The notes: generated by a model not told the origin, from the letters alone. A stretch of 64,000 nt of DNA from Microvirga makkahensis (GCF_009830105.1 NZ_WURB01000001.1:434001-498000); one strand, 5' to 3'. Shown: positions 8,240-18,399, counted from the first letter of the stretch. Translations and numbers: made by a program.

Positions 8240-9277
8240 TCATGACCGGAGCGCCTTTCGCACCTCCGGCGCCACCCTCGTTCCGAAGATCTCAATCGCC
8301 TTCATCAGTTTGACATGGTCCATCACGCCAATAGCCATCTGGATCAGGAAGCGGTCGAACCGGAAGATCTCATGCGCCGCTAGGATCTTGTCGGTCACCT
8401 CCGCAGGACTTCCGACAAAGAGTGCGCCATGTGGCCCCCGCGCGGCGTCGAACTGCGCACGGCTGGTCGGCGGCCAGCCCCGTTCCCGCCCAATCCGGTT
8501 CATCACCTCCGCCTGCGGGGCATAGAAGGTGTCGGCAGCCTCTTGCGTCGTCGTGGCGACAAAGCCGTGCACATTGATCGATGTCTTCAGGGCTGCCGGA
8601 TCGTGGCCTGCGCGCTGGGCCGCCTGCCGGTAGAGGTCGAACAGGGGCGCAAAACGCGCTGGCTCTCCCCCGATGATGGCGAGAGCCAATGGCAGGTTGA
8701 GCACCCCGGCGCGAGCAAGGGACTGCGGTGTCCCGCCGACGGCGATCCAGATCGGCAGTTTCCCCTGATAAGGCCGCGGATAGACGCCGCGGCCTGTGAT
8801 CAGGGGAGTATGCTTCCCGCCCGGCCAGCTGACCTGCTCGCTTTCGTTGAGCTGCATCAGAAGTTGCAGCTTCTCGGCAAAGAGCGTGTCGTAATCGTCA
8901 AGGTCGTAGCCGAAGAGCGGAAAAGACTCGATGAAGGAGCCACGGCCCGCCATGATCTCGGCTCTCCCCTGGCTGAGATTGTCGAGGGTGGCGAATTGCT
9001 GAAACACGCGGATCGGATCGTCGGAGCTGAGCACCGTCACGGCGCTTGTCAGGCGAATGCGCCTTGTTTGCGTTGCTGCGGCTGCTAGTGCCACGGCGGG
9101 TGCTGAAACTGCATAGTCTGGCCGGTGATGCTCGCCGAGACCAAACACATCCAGCCCCGCCTGGTCGGCCAGGACGATCTCCTCCACTAGATTGCGGAGT
9201 CGCTCCGCCGGTCCGGTCCGGTGCCCCGTCACAGGATCGACGCCGACATCGCCGAAGGTATAGAGCCCGATTTCCAT
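8240..9277 (-). CDS. LLM-class flavin-dependent oxidoreductase
   Basis: Predicted 345-residue luciferase-like monooxygenase-fold protein. It opens [14 protein letters not shown], and [15 protein letters not shown] near residue 46 is the typical bacterial luciferase-like signature. Later motifs include [19 protein letters not shown] and [12 protein letters not shown]. Enzymes of this group use reduced FMN or F420 to oxidise organic substrates. This one falls in the uncharacterised group often annotated only by class. It is convergent with htpG (88 bases between stop codons) and stands alone, so no substrate can be inferred. Confidence 0.85.
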   Translation of the reverse strand: MEIGLYTFGDVGVDPVTGHRTGPAERLRNLVEEIVLADQAGLDVFGLGEHHRPDYAVSAPAVALAAAATQTRRIRLTSAVTVLSSDDPIRVFQQFATLDNLSQGRAEIMAGRGSFIESFPLFGYDLDDYDTLFAEKLQLLMQLNESEQVSWPGGKHTPLITGRGVYPRPYQGKLPIWIAVGGTPQSLARAGVLNLPLALAIIGGEPARFAPLFDLYRQAAQRAGHDPAALKTSINVHGFVATTTQEAADTFYAPQAEVMNRIGRERGWPPTSRAQFDAARGPHGALFVGSPAEVTDKILAAHEIFRFDRFLIQMAIGVMDHVKLMKAIEIFGTRVAPEVRKALRS

Positions 9278-9680
9278 GGTGACTGTTCTCCTGCGGGGTC
9301 GCTGATTCAGTAACGTCTCTTACATCTTCTCTGTGAAGAGAAAGCGCCAAACATTGTGGCGGAAGGGTTTGGAACAGTTCCCAGATGTCCACCTGGCCGT
9401 CTGTCAGAAAATGATTCGGAGAACCTCCGCTCCTGAAAAATCAGGGTCAAAGTTCGAAACGCGAACCAGTCTCTGTCCTCGTGCGAACTGGTCTCCTGCA
9501 TACCGGTCGCTGACGGCCGGAAAAGGAGGTGAAGAGCTCCCGAGAAGAAGGCTGACGGCGAGGCCCGGCGCGGGCTAAAGCCCTTGAGAGACAGGTTAAA
9601 CGGCAAAAACGGACTGTTAAGCGCAGATATTTGGAGGCTTTTCCAGAGACAAGCCGAATGCACCAGGAATATGGTCTGGG
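9278..9680. other. Intergenic region upstream of a minus-strand oxidoreductase
   Basis: Small open frames on both strands have no recognisable product. The stretch presumably holds the promoter of the LLM oxidoreductase gene (start 9277, minus strand). No repeat or terminator-like hairpin stood out. Confidence 0.4.
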
Positions 9681-9756
9681 TGGTGGGCCCGGCAGGACTC
9701 GAACCTGCAACCAGACCGTTATGAGCGGCCGGCTCTAACCATTGAGCTACAGGCCC
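9681..9756 (-). tRNA. tRNA with CAT anticodon, probably tRNA-Ile2
   Basis: The reverse strand folds as a complete 76-nt tRNA. It has a seven-base acceptor stem GGGCCTG, a D-arm GCTCAATGGTTAGAGC, an anticodon arm GGCCG/CGGTC around CTCATAA, the T-arm sequence GGTTCGAGTCC, and an encoded CCA end. The anticodon is CAT. It is not the initiator type, because that tRNA has a mismatched 1-72 pair and three G-C pairs next to the anticodon loop. The choice between elongator Met and lysidine-modified Ile2 favours Ile2 by general similarity; this could be settled with a TFAM or tRNAscan isotype model. Confidence 0.93.
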
Positions 9757-9878
9757 TTCCAGGGAAGGTCCAATATCATCTAGCCGAGGCGGAGCTGTTC
9801 GTCACCCCCTGTTTGACGGAACGTCCCCTTGCCCAGGCCGCAGCCCGGGCGGCTGCACCCCGCTCTCCGCCCGATGCG

Positions 9879-11102
9879 TCAGGGCCGGTAGACTTCGACC
9901 TCTTCCTCGAACCCCTCGACGGCATGGGACCCCAGCGGGTGGGGATTGCCCCACAGATGCTCCACGAAAGGCTTCGACATGAGCAGCGGCTCGCCGAGGC
10001 GCTTGTTGAGGTCGGCGATGCGGCTTGCGAGGTTCACGTCCCGTCCGATCACCGTGAAGTCGAGCCGCTGCCCTGAGCCCACATTGCCGTAGGCCGCATC
10101 GCCATGATGCAGGGCGAAGCCCACATTGATCTGTACCGGGAAACGCCCCTCGTTGTTCGCGGCTTCGATCCGCCGTAATGCCTTCGTGGCTGCGGTCAGC
10201 GCCGATTGCGCGGCTCCGCCTGTGTCGTCGCCGCGGTCGCGCATGATGGCGAGAAGCCCGTCGCCCAGGTACTTCAGCACCTCGCCGCCCTCGTCCTCGA
10301 TGGGCGGCACGAGGCAGTCGAAATAATTGTTCAACAGCTCCACCGCGCTCTCGGGGCTTAAGGAGGAGGAGATGCGCGTGTATTCGCGCATGTCGGCGAA
10401 GAGGATCGCGGAACGGATCCGCGTCACCTGCCCGCGCTGGATGGCGCCCGAGAGAATGGCCTTGTGAGGATCGTCGCCCACGTAGATGCGCAGCACCTCG
10501 TCGAGCCGGTTGCTGGTGGCCCGCAGCTCCGTGACCAGCGCGAAGGACGGGATCACGAGGCGCAGGATCGTCAATCCCCGCCGGCCGAATCCTTCCGGCG
10601 AGCGGGTCGCAAAGGAGATCGCGTTCTCCGCCCCGTTGGTGAAGCGGATCGGGATCGTCAGGTAATGGCGATATCCCGCCTGCTTCAGCTCCGGAACGAC
10701 CGGGAAGAGATCATCGGGCGTGTCCGCGAGATCGAGGACGAGCCACTCGCCGGTGCGGTTCACATAGGCGAAGGGGCTTGTCTGATAGATCGCCTCGCGC
10801 CGGTCGCCATGCGGGAGGTAGCGGACGATCGTCCCCTCCTCCCGGGTCCAGAAACGCCCGATCCCTGCATATTCGGAATGGAGCGCCTCGATGGCCGACA
10901 CGGCCCGGTCGATCGGCAGTCCGAGCTCGATGAGCCGGTTGAGGAAGCCGGTCAGGACCTCGTTCGAATCCTCCGTCCTGGCAGCCGTGGTCACGAGCCA
11001 GTCCCGCAGCGCGATAACCCGCGGGAGCGTTTCCGCATCGAGGCTGCGGGCGAGGGACAGAAGATCGCCCGGAAGGGCTGCCAGGGAAGAAAACGACATC
11101 AT
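9879..11102 (-). CDS. Class III adenylate/guanylate cyclase domain protein
   Basis: Predicted 407-residue soluble protein. Residues 1-210 look like a sensory region, possibly GAF-like, with YRHYLTIPIRFTNG and NAISFATRSPEGF. The C-terminal part is a class III cyclase catalytic domain. FADMREYTRISS near residue 232 carries the first metal-binding Asp, and GGEVLKYLGDGLLAIM near residue 270 carries the second, followed by the HHGDAAYGNVGSG and DFTVIGRDVNLASR segments. The expected reaction is ATP to cAMP. No membrane helices are seen. Rhizobiales typically carry many such cyclases with different sensor domains; the signal sensed here is unknown. It is divergent from the gene at 11230. Confidence 0.9.
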   Translation of the reverse strand: MMSFSSLAALPGDLLSLARSLDAETLPRVIALRDWLVTTAARTEDSNEVLTGFLNRLIELGLPIDRAVSAIEALHSEYAGIGRFWTREEGTIVRYLPHGDRREAIYQTSPFAYVNRTGEWLVLDLADTPDDLFPVVPELKQAGYRHYLTIPIRFTNGAENAISFATRSPEGFGRRGLTILRLVIPSFALVTELRATSNRLDEVLRIYVGDDPHKAILSGAIQRGQVTRIRSAILFADMREYTRISSSLSPESAVELLNNYFDCLVPPIEDEGGEVLKYLGDGLLAIMRDRGDDTGGAAQSALTAATKALRRIEAANNEGRFPVQINVGFALHHGDAAYGNVGSGQRLDFTVIGRDVNLASRIADLNKRLGEPLLMSKPFVEHLWGNPHPLGSHAVEGFEEEVEVYRP

Positions 11103-11229
11103 ATGGCCAAGGTGTGTTGCCCCCGCGGCCCCTTCAAGACACCGGGAGGAATGACTTGAGAAAAGATGCTATGCGCCTCAAAAGGGCAATCATTTTGACA
11201 GATCCCTCCCGTCGTCATAGAGCCGGACC

Positions 11230-11850
11230 ATGCCAAGCATCGATACGCTATTCGTCACCAAGATCTACCGGGCCGAACTGACCGGCGAGAAGGCCCAGCG
11301 CCGCAACGCCGAACTCGAGGGAGCCTGCCTGTCCATCGCCGAGGACGACGAAGCCGGCCAGCGCTGGTGCGCCAAGAACGGATATCCGGGCTACACCTCC
11401 TATGCCTCCCTCAACGATCTGCCCTGGCGGGTGCCGGTGTTCGGCGACCTGCTGAAGGAGATCGACAAGCACGTGGCCGCCTTCGCCAAGGAGCTCGAAT
11501 ACGACCTTCAGGGCCGCAAGCTCGTGATGGACAGTCTGTGGATCAACATCCTGCCGCCCGGCGGCATTCACACCTCCCACATCCACCCGCATTCGGTGAT
11601 CAGCGGCACCTATTACGTCACGATTCCGGAAGGCGCGAGCGCGCTCAAGCTCGAGGATCCGCGCCTCGGCTTCATGATGGCGGCCCCGCCGCGCAAGGCC
11701 AAGGCCAAGCCCGAGAACCGGCAGTTCGCCTATATGAAGCCCGCTCCCGGCACGGTGCTGCTCTGGGAAAGCTGGCTGCGCCACGAGGTGCCGCTGAACG
11801 AGGCGGACAGCGAGCGCATCAGCATCAGCTTCAACTATGCCTGGCAGTAG
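11230..11850 (+). CDS. TIGR02466 family protein, putative 2OG-Fe(II) oxygenase
   Basis: Predicted 206-residue protein of the TIGR02466 family, considered a 2-oxoglutarate/iron oxygenase-like double-stranded beta-helix. LPPGGIHTSHIHPHSVISG near residue 109 holds clustered His residues that can serve as metal ligands, followed by GTYYVTIPEGAS, with WESWLRHEVPLNEADSERIS near the end supplying the distal His and the Arg expected to bind 2-oxoglutarate. Substrate unknown. A second, unrelated Fe(II)/2OG oxygenase gene lies on the opposite strand 155 bases downstream, so the pair is convergent. Confidence 0.8.
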   Translation: MPSIDTLFVTKIYRAELTGEKAQRRNAELEGACLSIAEDDEAGQRWCAKNGYPGYTSYASLNDLPWRVPVFGDLLKEIDKHVAAFAKELEYDLQGRKLVMDSLWINILPPGGIHTSHIHPHSVISGTYYVTIPEGASALKLEDPRLGFMMAAPPRKAKAKPENRQFAYMKPAPGTVLLWESWLRHEVPLNEADSERISISFNYAWQ

Positions 11851-12005
11851 GGCGAGCGGGGCGAGAACACATTAGCGTCACTCGTCGTCATGGCCGCGCC
11901 TGTCGCGGTCGTCTGCGTCATTGAACCGCGACATCACGAGACGCTGCCCCACCGGGTCAGGCTCGGAGATGACGAAAGCGACGCCCGCCGATGCGGCGCG
12001 CCGAC

Positions 12006-12665
12006 TCACACCTCAGCCCACATCCGGATCAGGTTGGCGCTGTTCTTGGCGAGCAGGTCGAATTCCGACGTCTTGCCGGCTTGAGCGCAGGGGTTGCGCC
12101 GCGCTGTTTCGAGACCGAACAGGAGTTCGCGCTTGGCGCTGTCCCGCACATAGCTTTGGGCCCAGCCCACAGCCACGAGGCGCTCGCCCCGCGTGACCGG
12201 CGCGACCCGGTGCAGGCTTGTCGAATCGTAGGCCACCAGATGCCCCGCCGAGAGTTTGATCTCCACCTCGCCGGAGACAGACTCGATGACGAGTTCGCCG
12301 CCATCGTAGGATTCGGGATCCGCAAGGAAGAGCGTGAATGACACATCCGTCCGCACGCCGTTCATCAGCAGATTGTCCACGTGGGAGCCATAGTGCCTGC
12401 CTTCCGTGTAGCGGCTGAAGAGGAGCGGCGTCAGCGCCCTGGGCCGCGCGGCGAGTACGAAGACCTGATTCGAACTCATGGCCTTCGTCACCCGCTCCCG
12501 CAGGAGCGTGAGGGCGGCCCCTTCGCGCGCCTGCTCGTTGTCCTTCACGAGCTTGGCGCTGCAGCCCGCCGGGGCGCGCCCGTCCTCGAACCGCATGGAG
12601 CCGAGCGTGGCGCGGACCTCTTCGATCTCGCTGGGGGACAGGATATCCGCAAGAGTGATCAACAT
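12006..12665 (-). CDS. PKHD-type Fe(II)/2-oxoglutarate hydroxylase (PiuC/YbiX-like)
   Basis: Predicted 219-residue cytosolic dioxygenase. GRHYGSHVDNLLM near residue 95 gives the HxD iron ligands, and STSLHRVAPVTRGERL near residue 150 gives the distal His and the Arg that binds 2-oxoglutarate. Length and motifs fit the PiuC/YbiX family, usually linked to iron-uptake loci. Here there is no TonB-dependent receptor next to it, so an iron-regulated role is only an inference. The gene ends near the TIGR02466 gene and is divergent from the broken cluster at 12790. Confidence 0.88.
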   Translation of the reverse strand: MLITLADILSPSEIEEVRATLGSMRFEDGRAPAGCSAKLVKDNEQAREGAALTLLRERVTKAMSSNQVFVLAARPRALTPLLFSRYTEGRHYGSHVDNLLMNGVRTDVSFTLFLADPESYDGGELVIESVSGEVEIKLSAGHLVAYDSTSLHRVAPVTRGERLVAVGWAQSYVRDSAKRELLFGLETARRNPCAQAGKTSEFDLLAKNSANLIRMWAEV

Positions 12666-12789
12666 GGTCCAGCCAACCCTCCGACTTGCATTCCGGCCTC
12701 ATAGAATGCAGCTAAGCAATTGCAAAGATTACGAATTTTTGAATCTCCCAAGCCAGCCGCCGGTCGGTCTCGGCCCGTCGGGAGGGGGA

Positions 12790-13637
12790 ATGATGAAAAA
12801 GCGTAAGATTTGGGCGGGCCTGAGCACCGCGGTTCTCGTCGCAGCCCCGGTCGGCCCGCAGGCCGCCGCTGTACCCGCCACGCCTCAGGCCACGATCGAG
12901 GTCCAGACGCCCCAACACCTGCCGCAGCTCGCCCGGGCGCATCGGGGCCACGCCGCTCCGGCGACAGCCGGCGGAGAGGGCGAGGGTGGCGAAGGCGCAG
13001 GCGCCGAGAAACTCGCTCCGTCTCTGCATCTCTATCGCGGCATCGAGATGATTCGTGGCCACCTGATGGTCGGCAACGAGCTGATTGAGGCGGGCCGCTG
13101 CCCTGCCCCACTTCCTGCACCCGGAAGAGGCAATCTATGCGAGCCTTCGCGATGATCTGAAGGCCTTCAACATCGCGCCCTGCCAGGCGGCTCTGAAGTC
13201 CCTGTCGCAGACCGTGAGGGCGAAGAACAAGGACGCCTATGCCCGCGCCCGCGCAGCCCTTGACGAGCGGCTGGCCGCCGCCGAGACGGCCGTTCGCGCA
13301 AAGGAGACGAGAGGGCTCTACTTCACGCTCGAAACGGCGCTTGAAGTGCTGCAGCGGGCGGCGGACGAATACGAGGAAGCCGTCGAGGAGAACCGCATCG
13401 CCAATGTGGTCGAGTATCAGGATGCGCGCGGCTTCGTGCTCGAAGCGGATCGCCTCGTCGGCACGGTGATGCAGGAGGCAAACGCGAAAGACGCAGAGGC
13501 CGCGAAGAAAGGCGAGCCTCGACGACCTGAAGGCCGTGTTCCCCGCCGTGACGCCTCCCAAGCAGCCGGTGAAGGATGCGGGCGAGTTTCCGAGCGCCGT
13601 CGCCAAGTTCGAGCTTCAGCTCGGAAACTTCCTGTAA
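12790..13637 (+). pseudogene. Frameshifted conserved periplasmic protein next to MauG
   Basis: Three reading frames make one protein of about 280 residues. Frame one gives a signal peptide (MMKKRKIWAGLSTAVLVAA) after a strong GGGAGGGGG ribosome site, then LHLYRGIEMIRGHLMVGNEL. Near 13095-13105 the match jumps frame to ALPHFLHPEEAIYASLRDDL and continues through helical sequence to about 13505. It then jumps again to LDDLKAVFPAVTPPKQPVKD, ending GNFL and a stop at 13637. The family recurs beside MauG/cytochrome c peroxidase genes as far as I recall, but has no known role. Two indels mean it is either a pseudogene or a sequencing-error hotspot; the neighbouring gene has the same problem. Confidence 0.75.
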
Positions 13638-13645
13638 CGCTCACC

Positions 13646-14978
13646 GTGCGTGAAGGCCTGTCACATCTGCGGCGGGTTGCGCCCGTCCTGATGATCGCCA
13701 CGCTCGCCGGGGGAGCCGCGGAAAAGCCCGCTCCCTCGATGTCGATCAACAGCGGCAGGTTTTCGCGCGTCCCGGCCACGCGCCCGTCCCTGCCGACAAC
13801 CCGGCAACGCCCGAAAAGGTGAGGCTGGGCGCAACCCTTTTCGAGGACACGCGCCTGTCGGGCTCAGGTGACGTTTCCTGCTCCACCTGCCACCAGGCGG
13901 AGCCGTCCTTCTCGGACGGCGTCGACCGTCACCTCGGCCTCGACGGCAAGCCCCTCGACCGGCGCACGCCGCCTCTCTGGAACATGGCCTGGGGCCTCTC
14001 CTGGTTCTGGGACGGCCGCGCGCCGAGCCTGGAGGCGCAGGCAGCCGGCCCCGTCGAGAACAAGCGCGAGATGGGAGGCGATCTCAGACGCGCCATCGAG
14101 ACGCTCGCCGCCGATCCGCTGATGCGGAAGTCCTTTGCGGCGGCTTTTCCCGAAGATCCCGCCGTCACGCGCGACAGCCTCACGAAGGCTCTCGCCGCCC
14201 TCGCGCGTATCTTGGTCTCGCCGGAGACGCGCTTCGATCGCTGGGTGAAGGGCGACGACAGGGCCCTCGATCAGGACGAGATCGCCGGTCTGTCCCTCTT
14301 CGTCGGCAAAGCGCGCTGCGTTGCCTGTCACCAGGGCTGGCGCTTCACGGACGAAGCCTTCCATGACATCGGCCTGCCAAGCAGCGACAAGGAACGCGGG
14401 CCCGTGCTCGGCGCAAAAGCCGCGGATCAGGCGTTTAGGACGCCGAGTCCGCGCGAGCGCGTGTGGAGCGCGCCCTACATGCATGACGGCTCTCTCTCTC
14501 CACCCTCGAGGACGGGGTGGACCATTATGCGACAGGTATCGTGAACCGCTCCACCCTCTCCGCGGATCTTCCGCGGGCCATCGACCTCGGTGAAACCGAG
14601 CGGGCGCAGCTCGTCGCATTCCTCAACACGCTCTCGAGCGAGGATCCCCCGCGTCCTGTGAGCCTTCCGCCGAAGACCATCACCTGGGGCGTGACGGCGC
14701 AGGCCGTCGCCGCCACGACGGTGAGCCAGAAGGACAGGCGCTTCTCGCCCGGCGCGATCCTGCTGAAAGCGGGCGAGGCCCTGCGCATCCTCAACGACGA
14801 CACGCGCACGCACAACATGCGCGTGGACGGCCCGAACATGAGCTTCAACTCCGACGGACAGAATCCCGGCGATACGGTGACCATCGGCTTCGACCGGCCG
14901 GGCCATTACGACATCATCTGCGGCATTCATCCCGAAATGCGTCTGAGCGTCGACGTGACTTCCGCCCGGAGACGCTAG
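13646..14978 (+). pseudogene. Frameshifted MauG-like di-heme peroxidase fused to a cupredoxin
   Basis: A GTG start (13646) leads into a hydrophobic signal segment, RVAPVLMIATLAGGAA. After a frame change near 13740 the sequence reads ADNPATPEKVRLGATLFEDT, then the first heme site CSTCH, MAWGLSWFWDGRAPSLEAQA, and the second heme site CVACH. A second frame change in the CT run near 14500 follows APYMHDGSLS. The last frame continues with the normal MauG tail (LGETERAQLVAFLNTL) and, without a stop, a cupredoxin-like domain. That domain has HNM near 14812 and CGIHPEM near 14920, giving His, Cys, His and Met of a type 1 copper site. The product would be periplasmic and use c-type hemes plus copper. 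Two frameshifts argue that it is inactive. Confidence 0.78.
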
Positions 14979-15092
14979 AGCATCGGGCCCAGGAAAGGGG
15001 ATCCGCCTTAGAGTCGCCCTCATGCTCCAGCCGATGGAATCAACGCCTCGTTTCCGGCGGCGCAGCTCCCCGTTCTCAGGTAAAAGAGGACT

Positions 15093-16181
15093 ATGCACAG
15101 CGATGACGATACTCTCTTTGCCGCCCTGATCGCCCGTGACCCTTCCTATGAGGGTTTCGCCTATGCGGGTGTGAAGACCACCGGCATTTTCTGCCGCCTC
15201 ACCTGTCCGGCCCGCAAGCCGAAGCGCAGCAACGTAATCTTCTTCGGAAGCTGCGAGGACGCTCAGGAAGCAGGCTTCCGCCCCTGCTTGCGCTGCAAGC
15301 CCCTGGAACGCCGGAGACCGGCGAGCGGTGCCCTGGAAACCCTGCGCGAGAGAATCAGAACCGAGCCCGAGCGGAGGTGGAGCGCCGAAGACGTGCGAGC
15401 GCTCGGTTACGATCCCTCCACGGCCCGTCGCGCCTTTCAGCGCGAATATGGCGTCACCTTCGCTCAATATGCCCGATCCCAGCGTCTAGGAGTTGCTGTC
15501 GGCCGTTTGCGGCAAGGAGGTTCCGTCATGGATGCGCAGCTGGATGCCGGATACGAGTCCGGAAGCGGTTTCCGGGAAGCGATCACAAAGCTTGTCGGCG
15601 ATGCGCCCGCGCGCGCAACGGGACAGCCCATTCTGACGGCGCGTTGGCTGGACACGCCCATCGGTGCCATGCTGGCGATCGCGGACGGTACCGGCGTGCA
15701 CCTTCTCGAGTTCGCGGACCGCACGGCGCTTCCCACCGAAATCGCGCGGCTCAGAACCCGTGTCGGTGCCATCTGTTTCGGGGACAGCTCCATTCTGGAA
15801 AAGCTGTCTTTCCAGGTCGAGCGCTACTTCTCCGGCCGATCGTCCTCCCTTGACGTCCCGGTCGTGCAGAGAGGGAGCGTCTTCGAGGCAAGCGTATGGG
15901 ACGCTTTGCGACGGATTCCGGTTGGGGACACGCGCAGCTACGGGGAGATCGCACGCCTGATCGGACGCCCTGATGCGCCCCGCGCCGTGGCGCGCGCCAA
16001 TGGGGCCAATCAGGTGGCCGTCATCGTTCCTTGCCACCGCGTGATCGGTGCCGACGGGTCCCTCACGGGCTATGGCGGTAAGCTCTGGCGCAAGAAATGG
16101 CTGCTCGAACACGAGCGGCGCATGGCCGGTCACGCCATGACGCCGTCGCGCAGCTCAGGACAGGCGGAGCTTTCCTTCTAG
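15093..16181 (+). CDS. ada: Ada: methylphosphotriester/O6-methylguanine methyltransferase and regulator
   Basis: Predicted 362-residue bifunctional DNA-repair protein and activator. The N-terminal zinc domain has Cys34, Cys38, Cys65 and Cys68 in GIFCRLTCPARKPKRSNV and FRPCLRCKP; Cys34 corresponds to the methyl-accepting Cys38 of the E. coli protein. An AraC-type helix-turn-helix region (DPSTARRAFQREYGVTFAQY) follows. The C-terminal methyltransferase carries PCHRVIG, with acceptor Cys314. Methylation of the zinc-site Cys turns Ada into an activator of the adaptive response. No alkB or alkA gene lies adjacent, and the gene seems monocistronic. Confidence 0.95.
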   Translation: MHSDDDTLFAALIARDPSYEGFAYAGVKTTGIFCRLTCPARKPKRSNVIFFGSCEDAQEAGFRPCLRCKPLERRRPASGALETLRERIRTEPERRWSAEDVRALGYDPSTARRAFQREYGVTFAQYARSQRLGVAVGRLRQGGSVMDAQLDAGYESGSGFREAITKLVGDAPARATGQPILTARWLDTPIGAMLAIADGTGVHLLEFADRTALPTEIARLRTRVGAICFGDSSILEKLSFQVERYFSGRSSSLDVPVVQRGSVFEASVWDALRRIPVGDTRSYGEIARLIGRPDAPRAVARANGANQVAVIVPCHRVIGADGSLTGYGGKLWRKKWLLEHERRMAGHAMTPSRSSGQAELSF

Positions 16182-16285
16182 AGCATGCTTCGGCGAAGCT
16201 GATCCGGATCGCCGCCAGAGAACGCGGCAAACCAACGGGGCGAATTGATTTCACGTCAACCGAATCAGCTCTGGGGCACTGCGCC

Positions 16286-17503
16286 TTAGGCGCGAGCCTT
16301 TTCGATCTTCGGCAGGAAATAGGTGAGCAGTCCGATGGCGGGCAGGAACGACACGACCTTGTAGACCGTCTCGACGCTGGTCAGGTCGGCGAGTTCCCCG
16401 AGCACCGCAGCGCCCAGGCCGCCCATGCCGAAGGACAAGCCGAAGAACAGGCCCGCGATCATGCCTACGCGGCCCGGCACAAGCTCCGTTGCGTAGACCA
16501 GAATCGCAGAGAAGGCGGAGGCCAGGACGAGACCAATGACGACGCTCAGAACCGTGGTCCAGAAGAGGCTGACATAGGGCAGCAGCAGCGTGAACGGCAG
16601 CACGCCGAGGATCGAGATCCAGATCACGTAGCGCCGTCCGATCCTGTCGCCGACGGGGCCGCCGATCACCGTACCCGCGGCCACGGCGCCGAGGAACACG
16701 AAGAGATGGATCTGCGCCTCCTGCACGGACAGCTGGAACTTGGAGATGAGATAGAACGTGAAATAGCTGGAGATGCTGGCCGTGTAGAAGTTCTTCGAGA
16801 ACACGAGCAGCATCAGGATCGCGATGGAGACGGCGATTCGCTTCCTCGACAGGATCGACGCGGTTGCCGCGGCGCGCGGCTTGGCCTTCAGGTCCGCGAG
16901 CCTCGCCCGGTACCAGCATCCCACGTTGAACAGGATCATCATGGCGATGAGCGCGACCCCCGAGAACCAGGCGATGCTCGCCTGGCCGAATGGCACAACG
17001 ATGAAGGCGGCGAGCAGCGGCCCGAGGGCGGAGCCCGCATTGCCGCCGACCTGAAAGACCGACTGCGCCAGGCCGTGCCGCCCGCCCGAGGCCATGCGGG
17101 CCACGCGGGAGGATTCCGGGTGGAACACGGAGGAGCCCATGCCCACCAGGGCCGCGCCGAGAAGCAGCAGCGGATAGGAGCCCGCGCGCGACAGCGTGAG
17201 CAGGCCGACGAGCGTGAAGCCCATGCCAACCACCAGCGAGAAGGGCTGCGGCTTCCTGTCGGTATAGATGCCCACGAGCGGCTGCAGCAGGGAGGCGGTG
17301 AGCTGGAAGGTGAGCGTGAGCAGGCCGATCTGGCCGAAATCGAGCCGGAAATTCGCCTTGAGGATCGGGTAGATCGCCGGCAGAAGGGACTGGATCAGGT
17401 CATTGAGGAGATGAGAGACGCTGATCGCCGCCAGAATGGGGACGGTCACCCGCTCGATGGAGGTCCGGGCCGGAGCGGCGAAGGCAGGCGACTTGGTATC
17501 CAT
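16286..17503 (-). CDS. fsr: MFS exporter of the Fsr (fosmidomycin resistance) family
   Basis: Predicted 405-residue inner-membrane transporter with about twelve hydrophobic helices. The start includes SVSHLLNDLIQSLLPAIYPI and LTLTFQLTASLLQPLVGIY, characteristic of Fsr, with TDRKPQPF at the loop between helices 2 and 3. GSSVFHPESSRVARMASGG near residue 144 is another Fsr hallmark. Family members export fosmidomycin and related compounds by proton antiport; the natural substrate here is unknown. The gene is convergent with ada and upstream of nothing on its strand, so it is probably transcribed alone. Confidence 0.88.
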   Translation of the reverse strand: MDTKSPAFAAPARTSIERVTVPILAAISVSHLLNDLIQSLLPAIYPILKANFRLDFGQIGLLTLTFQLTASLLQPLVGIYTDRKPQPFSLVVGMGFTLVGLLTLSRAGSYPLLLLGAALVGMGSSVFHPESSRVARMASGGRHGLAQSVFQVGGNAGSALGPLLAAFIVVPFGQASIAWFSGVALIAMMILFNVGCWYRARLADLKAKPRAAATASILSRKRIAVSIAILMLLVFSKNFYTASISSYFTFYLISKFQLSVQEAQIHLFVFLGAVAAGTVIGGPVGDRIGRRYVIWISILGVLPFTLLLPYVSLFWTTVLSVVIGLVLASAFSAILVYATELVPGRVGMIAGLFFGLSFGMGGLGAAVLGELADLTSVETVYKVVSFLPAIGLLTYFLPKIEKARA

Positions 17504-17638
17504 GGGCGTTCTTGAGGTTAGGCCGAGGTGAGCCCGGCCCTGTGAGGCGTTTCCAAGGCGGCTATATACCAGATTGCTCCCTCATGATCCCATCGGATCC
17601 TGCAAGGCAGGGTTGTTACGTCGGCAATGGGCGCGGGC

Positions 17639-18109
17639 TCATTTCTCGTCCCATTCGTAAACCCGCTCCGGCCCGTCCGCGTAAGGCTCCGTCTCTTCCT
17701 CGACCTCGTGGAAGGTGATCTTGACCAGCGGCACCACGCTGTCGTCGCCCTGCTGGGTCCGCTCGAACCGCAGGACGTCGTAATAGACGCAGCGCGACCG
17801 GCCCGGATAGGCGCGGCAGACCGCCGGGCGCCCGTGATAGATCGAGCAGCCGCGGGACTTCTGGTCCAGGAACATGCAGGTCTTCTCGAAGATCTTGTCC
17901 TTGACCCGCTTGAGCACGCGCTCCCCCTCGAAAGCCGTCGTGTAGCGCTCGCGGGCCTCATCGAAGGAAACGCCGAAATACTTCGCCAGTCGCGTGATGT
18001 CGCGCTTCGTGACCACCACGCGCTCATAGATCGAGCAGCAGAAGGCCGGGCACTTGTTGCAGTCGAAATAGACACGCGGCTGGTCGTCCTTGATCACGCG
18101 TTCGGACAT
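17639..18109 (-). CDS. YkgJ-family cysteine cluster protein
   Basis: Predicted 156-residue protein of the YkgJ type, which likely binds zinc or an iron-sulfur centre. DCNKCPAFCC near residue 17, TCMFLDQKSRGCSIYHGRP near residue 86, and VCRAYPGRSRC supply the Cys cluster. The C-terminus is acidic (HEVEEETEPYADG). Function is unknown, and the length is normal for the family. It lies alone between the fsr-like gene and the CAP-domain gene. Confidence 0.82.
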   Translation of the reverse strand: MSERVIKDDQPRVYFDCNKCPAFCCSIYERVVVTKRDITRLAKYFGVSFDEARERYTTAFEGERVLKRVKDKIFEKTCMFLDQKSRGCSIYHGRPAVCRAYPGRSRCVYYDVLRFERTQQGDDSVVPLVKITFHEVEEETEPYADGPERVYEWDEK

Positions 18110-18399
18110 GAATGCTCCTGCTATGCGCCAGGCCGGAATCGATGAGCGATGATATCTATAGGAGTCGCGCCATCATTCCAGCACCTTTCCGTCTTCCGTC
18201 CATCGGCAGCCCATATCTCACATCATTCGCAGGCCGCAGCGCGAGACGCCGCACGGCCAAGGTCGGGAACTTCGCCCGTCGTTCCCCGGCATCGCGCCGC
18301 CACAAGTTCTTCCCAATTGAAAACTAGTCAAACCCCGGCAAGCGGCGCGGAGATGAACGGGCCCGGACAACAACAAACAAGCGATAAGGGGTATTCCTC

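Noticed and set aside
16097..17515. A 472-codon plus-strand frame over the fsr-like transporter
   Set aside because: Extremely rich in Glu, Arg, Gly, His and Gln, as expected of the complement of membrane helices; no domain.
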